This document shows positions 10,506 through 18,101 of a stretch of DNA of 64,000 nt, piece by piece (within the stretch, counting starts at the first letter, position 1; every line of letters starts with the position of its first letter). Below the pieces are notes generated by a model. It was not told the DNA's origin, did no database searches, and saw only the letters and a program-made list of their open reading frames with translations. Source of the stretch: Collimonas arenae (GTDB lineage Bacteria; Pseudomonadota; Gammaproteobacteria; Burkholderiales; Burkholderiaceae_D). The stretch spans positions 1,178,001-1,242,000 of the forward strand of contig NZ_CP009962.1 in the NCBI RefSeq assembly GCF_000786695.1. The letters are read 5' to 3'. Made by a program: the position numbers and the translations under genes.

Positions 10506-10562
10506 AAACACGAAAGGCACGAATGAAACCTTGATAAGTTTCTTTTCGTGCCTTTCGTGTTT
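10506..10562. terminator. Long bidirectional hairpin between convergent transcription units
   Basis: A perfect 18-bp inverted repeat (10506-10523 against 10545-10562) encloses a second 5-bp stem (GAAAC 10525-10529, GTTTC 10538-10542). It lies 40 bp after the AddA-like gene and 50 bp after the permease gene, which point toward each other, so it can end both transcripts. The arm sequence CACGAAAGGCACGAA looks like an intergenic repeat type rather than a simple A/T-tailed terminator. Confidence 0.75.
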
Positions 10563-10612
10563 TCGTGAACAAGAGATTCAACGCAGAACGTCAATCCCGT
10601 CCACGCATCAAA

Positions 10613-11356
10613 TCAACGATGATGTGGTGCTGCGTATTTCTTTTCCAGCCGGCCCACCAGTGTCGCCAGGCACATGGTCATGGCGAAGTAGACAACGGAA
10701 ATCGTGATGTACGGTTCCCAGTAGCGCGAATAGGCGCCGGCGACGGTCCGGGCGGCATATGCCAATTCGGCCAGGCCGATGGCGGATACCAGCGACGAAT
10801 CCTTGAGCAGGGTGATGGCTTCGTTGCCCAGCGGCGGCAGCATGCGGCGGAATGCCTGCGGCAGCACCACATAACGCATGGTCGCTTTGTAACCCATGCC
10901 GAGGCTGGATGCCGCATAGGTTTGGCCACGGTCGATGGATTGGATGCCCGCGCGGAAAATTTCGGAAATATAGGCGCCGGCGTTCAGCGACAAGGCCACA
11001 ATGCCAGAGATGAATGCACCGTAGTCTTGCTTGATGGTGCGCGCCAGTTCGCCGGAAATCAGCAAACCGTTGTCTTGATGGATCAGCACCGGCATCACCG
11101 CAAAGTGGATAAGCAGGATCTGCACGAACAGCGGCGTGCCGCGGAAGAACGCCACATAGAAACCGGCCAGTCCTTTCACCACGCGGAAAGGCCATTTCCA
11201 TGGCCCTTGCTTGACTTCAGCCAGGCGCAGCATGCCTAGAAATAATCCGAGGATGGTGCCGATGATGATACTGATCACGGCGACCTGCAGCGTCATGAAG
11301 AAGCCTTTGACGAATAGCGGCGCGTAGCCTTGTATGATGCTCCAGCGGAAATCCAT
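10613..11356 (-). CDS. Polar amino acid ABC transporter permease
   Basis: Inner-membrane permease of the HisM/GltJ/GlnP family that forms the channel of a polar amino acid importer. The 247 residues begin MDFRWSIIQGYAPLF, and FMTLQVAVISIIIG gives the first membrane helix. The cytoplasmic EAA loop, which contacts the ATPase, is seen as YAASSLGMGYKATMRYVVLPQAFRRMLPP. About five hydrophobic segments are visible. It is the last gene of a minus-strand cluster with three binding lipoproteins upstream. No ATP-binding subunit gene is adjacent: downstream lies the recombination operon in opposite orientation. The substrate cannot be assigned from sequence alone. Confidence 0.9.
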   Translation of the reverse strand: MDFRWSIIQGYAPLFVKGFFMTLQVAVISIIIGTILGLFLGMLRLAEVKQGPWKWPFRVVKGLAGFYVAFFRGTPLFVQILLIHFAVMPVLIHQDNGLLISGELARTIKQDYGAFISGIVALSLNAGAYISEIFRAGIQSIDRGQTYAASSLGMGYKATMRYVVLPQAFRRMLPPLGNEAITLLKDSSLVSAIGLAELAYAARTVAGAYSRYWEPYITISVVYFAMTMCLATLVGRLEKKYAAPHHR

Positions 11357-11477
11357 AAATTATTGAGAAGAAATGATGCGAGGATGAAGATGGATACGCA
11401 GCCCGATTCTGGTATTTCCCAGGTTGCGTATAAGGATAATTTTAAAAAATTAGCGAAAAATTATACCGTAGTTGCCT

Positions 11478-11502
11478 CGGACCGCCAAAAAATGGTGGTC
11501 CG
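11478..11502 (-). terminator. Hairpin between binding-protein gene and permease gene
   Basis: A 9-bp stem with one G-U pair (11478-11486 against 11494-11502) and an AAAAAAT loop lies 18 bp past the stop of the binding-protein gene. It has no good U tract. Such partial terminators or 3'-stabilising hairpins often keep binding-protein mRNA in excess of permease mRNA; that role is inferred. Confidence 0.5.
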
Positions 11503-11519
11503 GGCGTCCTTGGCGTCTA

Positions 11520-12320
11520 TTACTTGGCGTTGCCAAAATACTTCTCATTGATTTTGGTGAAACTGCCGTCGGCCTTGATGTCGGCCAGACCCCGGTTGAT
11601 TTTGTTCAGCAACTCGGTATTGCCTTTGCGGACCGCAATTCCATAGTATTCCTTCGGAAAACCGGCATCGGAAACGACGCGGAAGCTGGCGGAAGGGTTG
11701 TTGGTAATGTAATTTTTTACCACGGCGTCATCCGCCACCACGGCGTCCACGCCGCCGCCTTCCAGCTCTTTCAAGGCCAGTGGGGTTGAATCGAAGCGCT
11801 TGATGCTCGGATTATTCTTGCCCACCAGGTTTTGCACCACTTCGTCGCCGGTGGTGGCGCTTTGCACGCCGATTTTCAAGGTCTTCAGATCCGAGAACTG
11901 CTTCACCGACGTATTACTTTGCGGCACAGCGATCAGTTGGCTGGCTTCGAAATACGGTGTCGAGAAATCTACGGTCTGCTTGCGCTCATCGGTAATCGTA
12001 ATGGCGGAAATCAGCAGGTCGCGATCGCCCTGGGCAAGGAAGTTGAAAAAACCTTCAAACGGCGTGGGGATGAACTTCACCTCGATGCCGGTTTTAGCCG
12101 CAATTGCTTTCATCACGTCGATATCGAAACCGACCACTTCCTTCTTTTCGTTTTCAGCAGAAAACGGCGCATACGCCGATTCCACGCCAACCACATACAG
12201 GCTTTGCTTGGCTGCGGCGCTGGCAGCAGGCGCTTCTTCTTTCTTGCTGCAGGCGCCGACAGCTATCAGGCCCAAGGCCAGCGTGCACAGCGGCAAATAG
12301 CGGCTTAAGATTTTTTTCAT
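11520..12320 (-). CDS. Amino-acid ABC transporter substrate-binding lipoprotein (copy 1)
   Basis: Periplasmic solute-binding protein of family 3 (SBP_bac_3), anchored as a lipoprotein. The 266 residues have a signal peptide ending in a lipobox with Cys24 (VGAC). The family ligand-site blocks follow: YAPFSAENEKKEVVGFDIDV, FNFLAQGDRDLLISAITIT, ERKQTVDFSTPYF, and LKIGVQSATTGDEV in the second lobe. It is closely related to the two genes upstream on the same strand. All three share GVDAVV and FPKEYYGIAVRKGN-type blocks. It is the copy nearest the permease. Confidence 0.93.
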   Translation of the reverse strand: MKKILSRYLPLCTLALGLIAVGACSKKEEAPAASAAAKQSLYVVGVESAYAPFSAENEKKEVVGFDIDVMKAIAAKTGIEVKFIPTPFEGFFNFLAQGDRDLLISAITITDERKQTVDFSTPYFEASQLIAVPQSNTSVKQFSDLKTLKIGVQSATTGDEVVQNLVGKNNPSIKRFDSTPLALKELEGGGVDAVVADDAVVKNYITNNPSASFRVVSDAGFPKEYYGIAVRKGNTELLNKINRGLADIKADGSFTKINEKYFGNAK

Positions 12321-12342
12321 GGTGTTCTCGCAAAAAATAAAT

Positions 12343-12382
12343 CGCCGGCTGACGGCGCCGAGCGTCGTCGCAGTTGCCGGCG
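12343..12382 (-). terminator. Hairpin between binding-protein copies 1 and 2
   Basis: A 7-bp GC stem (CGCCGGC 12343-12349, GCCGGCG 12376-12382) with a 26-base loop region that can itself pair partly lies in the 85-bp gap between the two genes. It has no U tract; it is probably a stabiliser or a weak attenuator. Confidence 0.35.
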
Positions 12383-12405
12383 TTACTGATCAGATCGACT
12401 CAGGG

Positions 12406-13191
12406 TTACAGTTTTTCATCCGCAAAATATTTTTTATATATCTTGTCTTCGGTGCCGTCTGCCTTGATTTGTTCGAGGCCATGATTGATCTTCGCCAGTA
12501 ATTCCTGATTGCCCTTTTTTACAGCAATACCGTAATACTCTTTCGGGAAGCTAGGGTCATTGATGATGCGGAAATTCTTGGTCGGATTGTTCTTGACGAA
12601 ATTGGTGACGACGCCGTTGTCGCCAACTACAGCGTCGACGCCGCCGCCTTCCAGTTCCTGGAACGACAAGGGCATCGACTCGAAGCGCTTGACGTTGGGG
12701 CTGTTCTTGCCGATCAGATTCTGTGCCGCCTCATCGGCCGTAGTGCCGCTCTGGACGCCGATCTTCAACGCTTTCAAATCGTCGAACTTGGTCACCGTGG
12801 AATTTTTCGGCAACACAATTAATTGCTTGGCGACGAAGTAGGGCTCGGAGAAATCCATGCTTTGCTTGCGTTGGTCGTTGATCGTGATGGTGGAGATCAG
12901 GATGTCGCGGTCGCCTTGCGCCAGTGCGTTGAACAAGCCATCGAACGGCGTATTGACGATGCGGACCTTGATGCCGGCCTTGTCGGCCACGGCTTTCATG
13001 ATTTCGATGTCGAAGCCGACCAGTTCCTTTTGTTCATTTTCGGAAGCGAAAGGCGCGTAGGCGCCGTCAGCGCCGACCACATACTCAGTGCTGGCCGTCG
13101 CCGCGGCGGAAGTGCTTTCTTTTTTACCGCATGCCGCCAGGATGGTCAGCGAACACAGCAGCGCCAAGACGGGAAGATATCGTTGTTTCAT
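12406..13191 (-). CDS. Amino-acid ABC transporter substrate-binding lipoprotein (copy 2)
   Basis: Second of three tandem family-3 solute-binding proteins, 261 residues. The signal peptide ends in the lipobox LAAC with Cys21. Conserved blocks are YAPFASENEQKELVGFDIEI, FNALAQGDRDILISTITIND, FSEPYF and LKIGVQSGTTADE. It differs from the neighbours at positions around the binding site (for example VRIVNTPFDGLFNA against VKFIPTPFEGFFNF in copy 1), so ligand preference may differ. Only 12 bp separate it from copy 3 upstream, so both are surely on one transcript. Confidence 0.93.
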   Translation of the reverse strand: MKQRYLPVLALLCSLTILAACGKKESTSAAATASTEYVVGADGAYAPFASENEQKELVGFDIEIMKAVADKAGIKVRIVNTPFDGLFNALAQGDRDILISTITINDQRKQSMDFSEPYFVAKQLIVLPKNSTVTKFDDLKALKIGVQSGTTADEAAQNLIGKNSPNVKRFESMPLSFQELEGGGVDAVVGDNGVVTNFVKNNPTKNFRIINDPSFPKEYYGIAVKKGNQELLAKINHGLEQIKADGTEDKIYKKYFADEKL

Positions 13192-13203
13192 GGTCGCTCC
13201 CGC

Positions 13204-13989
13204 TTATTTGGATGTGTCGGCAAAGTATTTGGCGTAGATCTTGTCGTAAGTGCCGTCGGCCTTGATCGCCGCCAGTCCCTTGTTGACCTTGGCTAACAGA
13301 TCCGCGTTGCCCTTTTTGACCGCGATACCGTAGTACTCTTTAGGAAAAGCCGGGTCGGAAATGAAGCGGAAACCTTCTGAGGGATTGTTCTTGATGTAGT
13401 TCTTGATCACGCCGTTATCGGATACTACGGCTTCGACTCCGCCGCCTTCCAGTTCTTTCATCACCAGCGTCGCCGATTCCAGGCGCTTGATGTTCGGATT
13501 GCTTTTGCCCAATTCCTTTTGCACGATTTCGTCGCCGGTAGTTGCGCTTTGTACGCCTACCTTCATGTTTTTCAGGTCGGCAAACTGGGTGACCTTGGAA
13601 TCCTTAGGCACCACGATCAGTTGAGCCGCTTCGAAGTAGGGCTCCGAAAAATCGACCGTCTGTTTGCGCTCGTCGGTGATGGTGATGGCCGATGCCAGCA
13701 GATCGCGGTCGCCCTGCGCCAGGAAGTTGAAGATGCCTTCAAACGGCGTGTTGACGAACTTGATCTTGAAACCGCCTTTGTCGGCTACGGCGTTCATGAC
13801 GTCGACATCGAAGCCGACGATTTCCTTCTGTTCATTCTGGTACTCGAACGGCGCAAAAGTCGCTTCGGCGCCCACCAGGTATACCTTCGGCTCGGAGGTC
13901 TCCGCCGTTTTCGATTCTTGCTTGCCGCAGGCAGTCATCAACAGTGCGGCGGAAAGTACGCACAAACTCAGATTGAAAATTCGTTTCAT
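13204..13989 (-). CDS. Amino-acid ABC transporter substrate-binding lipoprotein (copy 3)
   Basis: First gene of the minus-strand cluster, 261 residues, family-3 solute-binding protein. The signal peptide has the lipobox MTAC with Cys21. Typical blocks are FAPFEYQNEQKEIVGFDVDV, FNFLAQGDRDLLASAITIT and GVEAVVSDNGVIKNY. The start at 13989 is preceded by AGGAGATATATTCA on the minus strand, a good Shine-Dalgarno; a longer open frame to 14031 lacks one and would bury the signal peptide. The cluster promoter must lie in the AT-rich 14.0-14.2 kb gap. Confidence 0.93.
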   Translation of the reverse strand: MKRIFNLSLCVLSAALLMTACGKQESKTAETSEPKVYLVGAEATFAPFEYQNEQKEIVGFDVDVMNAVADKGGFKIKFVNTPFEGIFNFLAQGDRDLLASAITITDERKQTVDFSEPYFEAAQLIVVPKDSKVTQFADLKNMKVGVQSATTGDEIVQKELGKSNPNIKRLESATLVMKELEGGGVEAVVSDNGVIKNYIKNNPSEGFRFISDPAFPKEYYGIAVKKGNADLLAKVNKGLAAIKADGTYDKIYAKYFADTSK

Positions 13990-14203
13990 TGAATATATCT
14001 CCTGTAAATATCGGTAAAGTGTTCCGTCCATATCAGCAAAGAAATAATTTCTTGTAAGTAGTCGTCCGTGCGGCAGTTTTACTTTGATAAGAAAATAGTT
14101 CTTTGATAATGTTTTTGGGATTAATCCGCTATTTTAGATTCATCTTTGCATTTCACAACGATTTATATAAATAGATGGCGCTGATTTTTTGTTCTGCGAC
14201 AAC

Positions 14204-15280
14204 TTAGCGCAAGCTGTTGAATGCCTTGCTGAGCGAGAGGATTTCGCCGGTGGCGTTGCCGTCGTAGCCGTGCAGCTGATTGACGATGTTGCGAAACGAG
14301 TCTGATTGCAGGATGCCAATGACTTGCTGCATCAGCGGGTCCTTCATGGCGCTGATGGGCACGGCAAAAAAATAGCGTTCACGGATCAGCGGGATGAAGT
14401 CCAGGCCGAAGCGTTCAGCGGCGGTTTGGACGCCGAAGCCGACATCGGCCATGCCGCTGGCGATAAAGGCTGCGATCGCAGAGTGGGTGAATTCGGCGGT
14501 CTCGAAACCATCGATGGCGGTGGGCGACAAGTTGTGCCGGGATAGCATCAGCTCCAGCAGCATGCGGGTGCCGGAACCAGGTTGGCGATTGACGAACAGC
14601 ACGCCGTCGCGGCTGAGGTCGGCCAGGCTGACAATATGCTTGGGATTGCAGGGAGCGACCATCAAGCCCTGGTTGCGCACCGCCAGGTGGATCAGGCAAT
14701 GCTTCTGTTTGTCCAGCCAATGGCTATAGCTGGCCACCGCAGCCTCTTCAAATTCGCCCAGAGGCACATGGAAACCGGCCAGGTCGCATTCCTCGCGCGC
14801 CAGCGCAGCTACCGCATCGGCGCTGTTGCGATAGCGCAGTTCCACCGGCAATTGCCGCTCATTCAACTGGTTTAGCAGCGCAGCGACCGCAAAGCCATGG
14901 CTGGCGTTGAGGCGTATCACTTGCGGCTGCACGCTGACTGCCTTGCTCAGTTCGCCTTCAAGTTCAGACGCCAGGCTTTCCAGCGTCGGCGAAAGCCGCG
15001 CCGCGATGCGCCTGTCGGCCCAGATCAGCTTTTCCGCCAGCGGCAGCAATTCGCTGCCACGGCCGCGCCCGGTCTGTATCAAGGGATGGCCGAACATCTT
15101 CTCGGCTTCTCGCAGCAAGCCCCAGGCGTGACGATAAGAGCTGCCGATCTGCTTGGCGGCATTGGCGATGGAGCCGGTCTCCTGGATGGCAGTCAGTAAT
15201 GACAAAAGCACAGCGGTATCCAGCGACTGGTCGGCGTCGCGTGAAATTTCCCAATGTGGTTTGATTTTGACTTTAAACAT
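14204..15280 (-). CDS. ModE-like HTH regulator with periplasmic-binding-protein domain
   Basis: DNA-binding transcriptional regulator, 358 residues. The N-terminal winged helix (about 1-110) resembles ModE/LysR DNA-binding domains: LLTAIQETGSIANAAKQIG, then SYRHAWGLLREAEKMFG and GRGRGSELLPLAEKL. The rest (about 125-358) resembles a bacterial binding-protein fold of the kind found behind ModE-type HTHs, with FVNRQPGSGTRMLLE and ADVGFGVQTAAERFGLDFIPL. The open frame extends to 15502, but the ATG at 15280 (MFKVKIKPHWEIS) fits the HTH start. It is divergent from the OFA transporter and formate dehydrogenase genes and is their likely regulator. Whether it senses molybdate, formate or another ligand is unknown. 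Confidence 0.85.
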   Translation of the reverse strand: MFKVKIKPHWEISRDADQSLDTAVLLSLLTAIQETGSIANAAKQIGSSYRHAWGLLREAEKMFGHPLIQTGRGRGSELLPLAEKLIWADRRIAARLSPTLESLASELEGELSKAVSVQPQVIRLNASHGFAVAALLNQLNERQLPVELRYRNSADAVAALAREECDLAGFHVPLGEFEEAAVASYSHWLDKQKHCLIHLAVRNQGLMVAPCNPKHIVSLADLSRDGVLFVNRQPGSGTRMLLELMLSRHNLSPTAIDGFETAEFTHSAIAAFIASGMADVGFGVQTAAERFGLDFIPLIRERYFFAVPISAMKDPLMQQVIGILQSDSFRNIVNQLHGYDGNATGEILSLSKAFNSLR

Positions 15281-15606
15281 GTTCCTAGATTCGGCAGTTG
15301 ACCGCTTACTTGCATAAATAGATGTCAGATGAATATTGGTTTTCTTTGTAGCGTCATGGCTTACAGGCGAAGTGAGGACGCTACAGGTGCGATTGCGTAT
15401 TTTCCGGTCCTCTGCCTTCGTTGCTCCTTCGAGCGGAATGCGGTCCGCGTCGTCGTCACCTCTAGTCAGAGAAACGGAAAATGCGCACTCGCACCCGTCC
15501 AACTACCGAATCGAAGAATATGCAAAATATAGCCTATTGAGTATGCGCGCTGCCAGTGATATTTTTCGAATATGGCAGAGAAATGGAAATATTTCACAGA
15601 TAAAAC

Positions 15607-15637
15607 TATATGTAATTAATTACCTATGGTACATATA
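15607..15637. promoter_or_regulatory. Dyad operator candidate upstream of the OFA transporter
   Basis: TATATGTA (15607-15614) and its perfect inverted copy TACATATA (15630-15637) are separated by 15 bp that include a 12-bp palindrome GTAATTAATTAC (15612-15623). The dyad lies 29 bp before the transporter start codon, in the divergent region with the ModE-like regulator gene, so it is a plausible binding site of that regulator. Confidence 0.45.
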
Positions 15638-15665
15638 AGACTTTTTCATTTCCGGGGGGAATTAG

Positions 15666-17303
15666 ATGGGGTTTTTAGATAAAGAACGGACCATTGCAGG
15701 TCCGGGTTTTAACCGCTGGCTGGTGCCGCCGGCGGCGTTGGCGATACATCTGTGTATTGGCATGGCTTATGGTTTTTCGGTGTTCTGGTTGCCGTTGTCA
15801 AAGGCGATCGGGATCAAGGAATCGGTAGCGTGTTCCAAGGACATGAGTTTTTTAGCTGAAATATTCGCCAGCAATTGCGACTGGAAGATCTCGATGCTGG
15901 GCTGGATTTTCACCATGTTCTTTGTGTTGCTAGGAACGTCGGCGGCAATCTGGGGTGGCTGGCTGGAACACGTTGGCCCGCGCAAGGCTGGTTTTGTCGC
16001 CGCGCTGTGCTGGTGCGGCGGTTTGCTGATTTCGGCGCTGGGTGTGTATGAGCATCAGATATGGTTGATCTGGCTGGGCTCAGGCCTGATCGGCGGCGTC
16101 GGACTCGGGCTGGGATATATCTCGCCTGTGTCGACCCTGATCAAATGGTTTCCGGACCGCCGCGGCATGGCGACCGGCATGGCGATCATGGGCTTCGGCG
16201 GCGGTGCGCTGATCGGCAGTCCGCTGGCAGACAAGCTAATGAAATTTTTTGCGACCGATATTTCGGTCGGCGTGTGGCAGACGTTTGTAGTGATGGCCTT
16301 GATCTATCTTGTGTTCATGATGGCTGGCGCCTTCGGTTACCGGATCCCGCCTAGCGGCTGGAAACCAGCCGGATGGACACCGCCGGTGGCCAACAGCAAC
16401 GCCATGATCACGCAAAACCACGTCCATGCCAGCAAGGTCTGGGGCATTCCGCAGTTCTGGCTGGTGTGGCTGGTGCTGTGTTTGAACGTATCGGCAGGTA
16501 TCGGCGTGATCGGTATGGCGTCGCCGATGTTGCAAGAAGTGTTCGGTGGTCATTTGCTGGGTGTTAGCGCTAAATTCACTGAATTGACGCTGGAGCAAAA
16601 AGGCGCGATTGCAGCGATTGCAGCAGGATTTACCGGTTTGATCAGCCTGTTTAACATTGGCGGCCGCTTTGCCTGGGCTACTTGTTCCGACTATATCGGC
16701 CGCAAGATGACGTATGTGGTGTTCTTTGTACTCGGGTTTGTGTTGTATGTCAGTTTGCCTTGGTCTGGCGCGACCGGTAGCGTGGCCCTGTTTGTAGCGG
16801 CGGTGTGCCTGATCTTGTCGATGTACGGCGGCGGTTTCGCCACCGTGCCGGCTTATCTGGCTGACTTGTTCGGTACCCAGATGGTGGGCGCGATCCATGG
16901 TCGTTTGCTGACTGCGTGGGCGACGGCGGGGATTCTCGGACCGGTAGTGGTGAACTACATGCGCGAGTATCAGCTCGGCCTGGGCATGCCGCGTGAGTCG
17001 GTGTACAACACCACCATGTATATCCTGGCAGGCATGCTGGTGCTGGGTTTGCTGTGCAACCTGATGATTCGTCCGATCGCCGCAACGCATTTCATGACGC
17101 CGGAAGAACTGGCGCGCGAAAAGCAATTGGCGCACGAGCAGGCTTCGGTGAAGGGCGATGCAGTGTTGCCGCCGGAAGTCATGGCGCGTATCGGCAGTGG
17201 CGGCAATCCTGCGCTGTTGTGGCTGTCGTGGGCGGCGGTAGTTATTCCACTGATCTGGGGGATTGCCATCACCCTGCAAAAATCGGCAGTGCTGTTCAAG
17301 TAA
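15666..17303 (+). CDS. OFA-family MFS transporter (oxalate/formate antiporter type)
   Basis: Inner-membrane transporter of the oxalate/formate antiporter branch of the major facilitator superfamily. The 545 residues begin MGFLDKERTIAGPGFNRWLVPPAALAIHLCIGMAYG (given in part as the N-terminal amphipathic start and TM1), the usual OFA N-terminus. Further blocks are GWIFTMFFVLLG, LGLGYISPVSTLIKWFPDRRG and GGRFAWATCSDYIGRK. Compared with about 410-440 residues in OxlT-like proteins, it has an insertion near residue 40-70 with two cysteines and a long central and C-terminal part. GGGGGGAATTAG forms a strong ribosome-binding site. Its place in front of the formate dehydrogenase operon suggests formate or a related carboxylate as substrate. 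Confidence 0.88.
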   Translation: MGFLDKERTIAGPGFNRWLVPPAALAIHLCIGMAYGFSVFWLPLSKAIGIKESVACSKDMSFLAEIFASNCDWKISMLGWIFTMFFVLLGTSAAIWGGWLEHVGPRKAGFVAALCWCGGLLISALGVYEHQIWLIWLGSGLIGGVGLGLGYISPVSTLIKWFPDRRGMATGMAIMGFGGGALIGSPLADKLMKFFATDISVGVWQTFVVMALIYLVFMMAGAFGYRIPPSGWKPAGWTPPVANSNAMITQNHVHASKVWGIPQFWLVWLVLCLNVSAGIGVIGMASPMLQEVFGGHLLGVSAKFTELTLEQKGAIAAIAAGFTGLISLFNIGGRFAWATCSDYIGRKMTYVVFFVLGFVLYVSLPWSGATGSVALFVAAVCLILSMYGGGFATVPAYLADLFGTQMVGAIHGRLLTAWATAGILGPVVVNYMREYQLGLGMPRESVYNTTMYILAGMLVLGLLCNLMIRPIAATHFMTPEELAREKQLAHEQASVKGDAVLPPEVMARIGSGGNPALLWLSWAAVVIPLIWGIAITLQKSAVLFK

Positions 17304-17377
17304 CGTAACAAACAAGTAAAAAATATTTAGAGCAAGTGGATAGGCAACTAAATAGACCGTAGTAAAAGCAGTAAGGA

Positions 17378-17421
17378 GGGCAGGGTCTGCAAGCCAACGC
17401 AGTGTGGCCATGGCTCTGCCC
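17378..17421 (+). promoter_or_regulatory. Structured leader upstream of fdsG
   Basis: In the 276-bp gap between the transporter gene and fdsG, GGGCAG (17378-17383) pairs with CTGCCC (17416-17421), enclosing a nested stem CTGC (17387-17390)/GCAG (17399-17402). It could be a terminator-like or regulatory leader. I considered a molybdenum-cofactor riboswitch but cannot match its consensus by eye. The remaining gap probably contains the fds promoter. Confidence 0.35.
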
Positions 17422-17579
17422 GGTATCCGGAAGGATGCAACAAAATAATAAGATAAGTAGAGTGGCAATACAGATTTCAAGACACACCGCGGCGCGCTGA
17501 TCAAGATGCATGGCTGTCTATAAAAACAGCATCCAGTCCGAGCGCCATTTGTAGTGCTGAATCCCGGTAGGAGACTGTA

Positions 17580-18101
17580 GTGAAGATGCAAATCGAGCCA
17601 AGCTCTCACGTTCCGCAAGCTGTACCTTCGGATCCGTCTGTCGACCTGAACCAGGTCAGGATCATCATTGAAGAATTCAAGACGCTTCCCGGCGCCATGC
17701 TGCCCGTGCTGCACGCGATCCAGGATGCGCTCGGTTATGTGCCGCCTTCAGTGGTGCCGCTGATCGCCGACGAGCTGAACCTGTCGCGAGCCGAAGTGCA
17801 CGGCGTCATCAGCTTCTATCATCATTTCCGCCAGCAGCCGGCCGGACGCCATATCGTGCAGATCTGCCGCGCCGAGGCCTGTCAGGCAGTCGGCGCTGAT
17901 GCACTGGCCGCCCACGCAAAGGCAGCCCTGGGCTGTGATTTCCATGGCACTAGCAGCGATGGCCAGTTCACCTTGGAACCGGTGTATTGCCTGGGGCAAT
18001 GCGCCTGCGGTCCGAACATGCAGATTGACGACGATTTGCATGCCCGCGTCAGTAACGACAAATTCAATCGTGTGGTACGCGCCAAGCGAGGTGTTCAATG
18101 A
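17580..18101 (+). CDS. fdsG: NAD-dependent formate dehydrogenase gamma subunit
   Basis: Electron-transfer subunit of the soluble NAD+-dependent molybdenum formate dehydrogenase, homologous to NuoE. The 173 residues include the thioredoxin-like [2Fe-2S] domain with four cysteine ligands C96, C101, C137 and C141 (CRAEAC and CLGQC). The helical N-terminus LPGAMLPVLHAIQDALGYVP is also typical. Translation probably begins at GTG 17580, 6 bp after GTAGGAG; the ATG at 17586 is the alternative. The stop overlaps the fdsB start by 4 bp (ATGA), indicating translational coupling. Confidence 0.95.
   Translation: MKMQIEPSSHVPQAVPSDPSVDLNQVRIIIEEFKTLPGAMLPVLHAIQDALGYVPPSVVPLIADELNLSRAEVHGVISFYHHFRQQPAGRHIVQICRAEACQAVGADALAAHAKAALGCDFHGTSSDGQFTLEPVYCLGQCACGPNMQIDDDLHARVSNDKFNRVVRAKRGVQ

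Noticed and set aside
17304..17579. Molybdenum-cofactor riboswitch in front of fdsG
   Set aside because: Attractive because the enzyme needs this cofactor, but I could not match the conserved bases of the Moco motif; left as an unassigned structured leader.
16236..17714. 492-codon open frame on the minus strand
   Set aside because: It is antisense to the OFA transporter and runs into the fdsG leader; composition (His, Gln, Arg-rich) is that of a shadow frame and it has no recognisable domain.
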